NCBI RefSeq assembly: GCF_001544295.1
Contig: NZ_BCQF01000015.1
Span: forward strand, 1-64,000
From: Enterococcus pseudoavium NBRC 100491
Lineage (GTDB): Bacteria > Bacillota > Bacilli > Lactobacillales > Enterococcaceae
Length of the DNA: 64,000 nt
Direction: 5' to 3'
Below, in pieces: positions 61,380-64,000 of the stretch. The number at the start of each line of letters is the position of its first letter. Position 1 is the first letter of the stretch. The notes under the pieces were generated by a model. That model was given only the letters and a program-made list of their open reading frames with translations, was not told where the DNA came from and did no database searches. Made by a program: the position numbers and the translations under genes.

Positions 61380-62519
61380 TTAAAAATAATCATAAAAGCT
61401 CTGTCGTCCTTTAGGAAAAAGTTCAGCTCCAACATCTTTCGTGGCTGTAACTTTACCAAGGAAGAGTCCCTCAGCTAAAGTTAATTCTCCTAATAACAAT
61501 TCACTCCACCCGTGAATCGATGCTTTCAAATCACCTGCTTGTGCTACTTTTTTACATGTTCCTTGACTAATTAGCCAGCTGCCAACATTCCAAGGACATT
61601 CCTTATCATCAGTTACTTCAATAATAATTTCTTCTTGGTAAAACGGAATATTTGGTAATAATTGCTCGATGTCAATAATACGACTCATCATATACGGTTC
61701 CAAAGTAATCGAAAGTTGTTCTTGCTCACGAAAATGTTTTTCAAGTAATTCGTGAACCGGTCCGTAATAAAGAAATTCTTCAAAGGATGAGACATGGGAT
61801 TTCATGTAAGTTAGTAGTTTGCGTAATGCAAAATCATCTTGATAGGCGAGCTCATCGATTAACAATCTGCTGCCTTGCATGCGATAAATAATATATCCTT
61901 TTGCTATACCAGCTTCATCAAAGGCAATCGCATAAAAACGGTGTGGATAATATTCATTTAGACGCTCCCACCACCAGTCTTCTCGTACAACTGTACCAAC
62001 CTGTTGCTTTAATAATTTTTGATAAATCGGTTGGATGATTGTCTTCATCTGCTGCCAGGTTCCGCGTTTAATCGTCCCCTTTCTTTCACTTGTCAAATAA
62101 TTAAAGGCTAGCGCTGGTATGCGGTAGACTTTTCTACGGCTGGTGGGTTCATAACCAAATTGCCGGTAAAAATCTTCGGAAAAAGGGGCCAATTGCGAAA
62201 CGGCGACACCTTGTGTATGAAGATCTTTTAAAAGTTCCGTCATAATACTGCTGATTCCGCCCTTACCACGATATTCTGGGTAACTAGCGACATAACCCAC
62301 ACCAGCCATTTTGACTCTTTGTTGGAAAAATTGAATCTCAAAATGATTCGCCATGACCAAATTTGTCAAGTCCTCACCTTGATAAACACCATAAGCATCT
62401 GCATGAGCATAACGAGATAAAAAAAGTGGATCATCGATGATTGGTTGCTGTTTCATAAAAGCATATTCAATTAAACCTGTGATCGCTTTCAACGATTGGT
62501 GATCACGAACGAGTTTCAT
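61380..62519 (-). CDS. Eis-like GNAT N-acetyltransferase
   Basis: A 379-aa protein of the Eis/EF_1021 type. A first GNAT domain shows the acetyl-CoA loop VASYPEYRGKGG; a second GNAT-like domain and a C-terminal sterol-carrier-like domain follow. The terminal carboxylate ending in ...YDYF fits the Eis active site. Embedded between the PTS IIA and IIC genes, 11 bases from IIA. Such enzymes acetylate amines; the role here, if any in sugar use, is unknown. It could act on an amino sugar or be a passenger gene. Confidence 0.83.
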   Translation of the reverse strand: MKLVRDHQSLKAITGLIEYAFMKQQPIIDDPLFLSRYAHADAYGVYQGEDLTNLVMANHFEIQFFQQRVKMAGVGYVASYPEYRGKGGISSIMTELLKDLHTQGVAVSQLAPFSEDFYRQFGYEPTSRRKVYRIPALAFNYLTSERKGTIKRGTWQQMKTIIQPIYQKLLKQQVGTVVREDWWWERLNEYYPHRFYAIAFDEAGIAKGYIIYRMQGSRLLIDELAYQDDFALRKLLTYMKSHVSSFEEFLYYGPVHELLEKHFREQEQLSITLEPYMMSRIIDIEQLLPNIPFYQEEIIIEVTDDKECPWNVGSWLISQGTCKKVAQAGDLKASIHGWSELLLGELTLAEGLFLGKVTATKDVGAELFPKGRQSFYDYF

Positions 62520-62530
62520 GAAATCACTTC

Positions 62531-62860
62531 CTATTCATTCCCCATACGTTTGTACAGCTCAACGACTTCTTTCGCCATATCATTGAACGTGATGCTCGTC
62601 ATTAAATGATCTTGGCTATGAACAGCTAACAGAGTCACAGTCATCGGATTTCCGCTTGCTTCTTCTGTTAATAAGCCTGTTTGAGAATGATGCGCTTCAA
62701 CCAAAGATTGGTCAGCTGTGCTTAATTTTTCTTCCGCTAAGGCAAAATCGCCGGCTTTAGCCGCTTGAATCGCTTCCATTGCATCGCTCTTTGCATTGCC
62801 GGCATTGATGATCAATCCCATTACTGCTTCTAATTGTTCTTGACTCATTGTTTCGCTCAT
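62531..62860 (-). CDS. PTS lactose/cellobiose-family IIA component
   Basis: A 109-aa all-helical trimeric EIIA. The phosphorylated His is His81 in LLAVHSQDHLM, and the acidic metal-site region GNAKSDAMEAI is present near residue 22. It receives phosphate from HPr and gives it to IIB. 12 bases downstream of IIB. Start with AGGAGACAA. Confidence 0.92.
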   Translation of the reverse strand: MSETMSQEQLEAVMGLIINAGNAKSDAMEAIQAAKAGDFALAEEKLSTADQSLVEAHHSQTGLLTEEASGNPMTVTLLAVHSQDHLMTSITFNDMAKEVVELYKRMGNE

Positions 62861-62872
62861 TAGTTTGTCTCC

Positions 62873-63190
62873 TTATTTCATCAGATCAAGCGCTGTTTTT
62901 AACACAGCCTCGCCATTCATCATGCCATAATCTTTCATATCGATAACAGCAACTGGAATTCCTTTATCAGCTAATTTTGTTTCAAATTGACCTTTCATGA
63001 AACGAACTTGTGGGCCTAATAATAAAACATCAACTGGCTTGCTTGCATCTTCTAATTTTGAATCAGCTTCTGAAGCGGATACGGCAAAGATTTCTGATTC
63101 TAAGCCTTCTGCTTCTGCTGCTTTTTCCATTTTAGTTACTAATAAACTCGTGCTCATGCCTGCTGCACAAACTAACATAATTCTTTTCAT
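62873..63190 (-). CDS. PTS lactose/cellobiose-family IIB component
   Basis: A 105-aa EIIB. The phospho-Cys is Cys8 in LVCAAGMSTSLL. The start is the ATG at 63190; GAGGAGTG is immediately upstream, and an in-frame GTG 9 bases earlier is within it. First gene of the sigma-54-controlled operon. Confidence 0.92.
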   Translation of the reverse strand: MKRIMLVCAAGMSTSLLVTKMEKAAEAEGLESEIFAVSASEADSKLEDASKPVDVLLLGPQVRFMKGQFETKLADKGIPVAVIDMKDYGMMNGEAVLKTALDLMK

Positions 63191-63230
63191 AGTGAACACT
63201 CCTCATTTTTTTATTGTACACTTTATATAA

Positions 63231-63247
63231 AGCAACTATCGTGCCAA
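63231..63247 (-). promoter_or_regulatory. Sigma-54 (-24/-12) promoter
   Basis: TTGGCACGATAGTTGCT is a perfect match to the RpoN consensus (TGGCAC, five bases, TTGCT), about 40 bases before the IIB start. Confidence 0.93.
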
Positions 63248-63272
63248 CTTTTTCGATACACAGACGCCGTCA

Positions 63273-63286
63273 TGATAAGGTTTTCA
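63273..63286 (-). promoter_or_regulatory. cre-like site (CcpA) upstream of the sigma-54 promoter
   Basis: TGAAAACCTTATCA matches the cre consensus at 13 of 14 positions (G to C in the core), about 25 bases upstream of the -24 element. Confidence 0.5.
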
Positions 63287-63301
63287 AATTACACACAAAA
63301 A

Positions 63302-63332
63302 AACTAGGATTACACACTGTGCAATCCTAGTT
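63302..63332 (-). terminator. Terminator of the LevR-type activator
   Basis: AACTAGGATT and complement around an 11-base loop that can partly pair, then TTTTTTTG on the minus strand. It overlaps the stop codon. Confidence 0.8.
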
Positions 63333-64000
63333 CGATTCGGTTATCTTCAAGGGTTTTTACAATATAAGCAATATCGTCTTCCGTGAACCGAAGCTCGAAT
63401 TGTTTTTCAAGCAACGCTAAATCAGCAGCAGTTTGATTGAAGCGCAGCTGATGTTGCTGATGAAAATATTTGACGTTCTCAAAAGCTGGTCGCGCTTCAT
63501 TTTTCTTAATCTTATCTACTAAAAAAGCGATGTGAACACTCAAGGCCTGCAATGCCGTATTCTCAATGATCATTTCTTGTTCTTTACGGATCGACTGCAA
63601 CACGTCATCAATCAATAAGAATAATAATTTGACATCTAACTCTGGTGAAAAGTTTTTCGTTAGCGAGTCTGCCATCTCTGGCAAAGTAAGTGTGCTGCCT
63701 AATAAATCTTGAAATTCTAAGATTTTATCTCGTTTAAATAAATTCATGGCCGGAACAAACGGAATTTTTTGATAATGAATCTCCATGGTGCCAACAATCG
63801 CCACAATATCTTTATGGGTAATTATCTGATCGATCCGATGCTTAAAGCTTTCACGTTCCAACGATTGCATTTGGATCACTTCAAACTCCTCCAAGTTGAC
63901 AATCTGAGAAACCACTTCATTCAATCGCTTCGAGACACCTTCTCCGGTAAAACAAGCAACAATAATGACTTTCTTCTCATCTTTTTTAGTGGGTTCCTCT
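63310..64000 (-). CDS. LevR-type sigma-54-dependent PTS activator, C-terminal part (cut by window edge)
   Basis: The frame is open to the right edge, so only the last ~230 residues are visible; the N-terminal DNA-binding and AAA+ domains would lie beyond 64000. What remains is a EIIB-Gat-like segment (IIVACFTGEGVSKRL with Cys) and a C-terminal PRD domain (its His in ALSVHIAFLVDKI). That is the LevR/CelR arrangement: phosphorylation by the PTS tunes an RpoN activator. The -24/-12 promoter next door fits. No internal lesion in the visible part. Confidence 0.85.
   Translation of the reverse strand, partial: EEPTKKDEKKVIIVACFTGEGVSKRLNEVVSQIVNLEEFEVIQMQSLERESFKHRIDQIITHKDIVAIVGTMEIHYQKIPFVPAMNLFKRDKILEFQDLLGSTLTLPEMADSLTKNFSPELDVKLLFLLIDDVLQSIRKEQEMIIENTALQALSVHIAFLVDKIKKNEARPAFENVKYFHQQHQLRFNQTAADLALLEKQFELRFTEDDIAYIVKTLEDNRIELGLHSV

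Overview
The window is a low-GC, gene-dense bacterial chromosome segment that fits a lactic-acid coccus of the Enterococcus group. The signs are MecA and Spx, a complete seven-gene comG operon, CcrZ beside trmB, ecsAB with prsA and a HIT protein, T-box control of aminoacyl-tRNA synthetases, many PTS genes, a LevR-type activator with a sigma-54 promoter, and no sporulation genes. The species cannot be fixed from sequence alone. No rRNA, tRNA, CRISPR array, prophage or insertion sequence was seen.

Layout. 1-3.6 kb: mecA, a HAD phosphatase, spx and a second HAD phosphatase around a long AT-rich gap. 3.7-11.1 kb: a tightly packed sbcD-sbcC-SNF2 helicase operon for DNA repair. 11.4-16.2 kb: plsC, a tRNA adenine methyltransferase with a GIY-YIG protein, an OatA-like acyltransferase and a YitT protein. 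16.3-20 kb: hisS-aspS behind a T-box leader carrying a 77-bp direct duplication. 20.1-26.5 kb: an aldo/keto reductase, a 2-hydroxyacid dehydrogenase, a T-box-controlled archaeal-type proS, a PopT-like (DUF368) protein, a flavodoxin-fold reductase and a doubly broken MGMT-like pseudogene. 26.7-32.7 kb: ackA with its methyltransferase partner, then comGA-GG. 32.8-43.3 kb: trmB, ccrZ, dat, ecsAB, hit, ytxH, prsA, a NUDIX regulator, a DUF2798 membrane protein behind an unassigned RNA attenuator, a prenyltransferase-like protein and rlmN.

43.6-51.7 kb is the most distinctive accessory region. It holds a glycyl radical enzyme with its activase, a divergent DeoR repressor, and a fructose-type PTS (IIA, IIB, IIC) led by a PRD-containing activator. 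The likely logic is PTS uptake and phosphorylation of an unusual sugar or polyol, followed by radical cleavage. A phosphorylated anhydrosugar is one candidate substrate.

51.9-57.3 kb: ftsK, then an amino-acid ABC transporter behind a T-box leader with a second, stem-I-less T-box module. 57.3-64 kb: a beta-glucoside catabolic operon (IIB, IIA, an Eis-like acetyltransferase, IIC, 6-phospho-beta-glucosidase, MupG-like protein) with a textbook -24/-12 sigma-54 promoter and a cre-like site. It is preceded by the C-terminal part of a LevR-type activator cut by the window edge.
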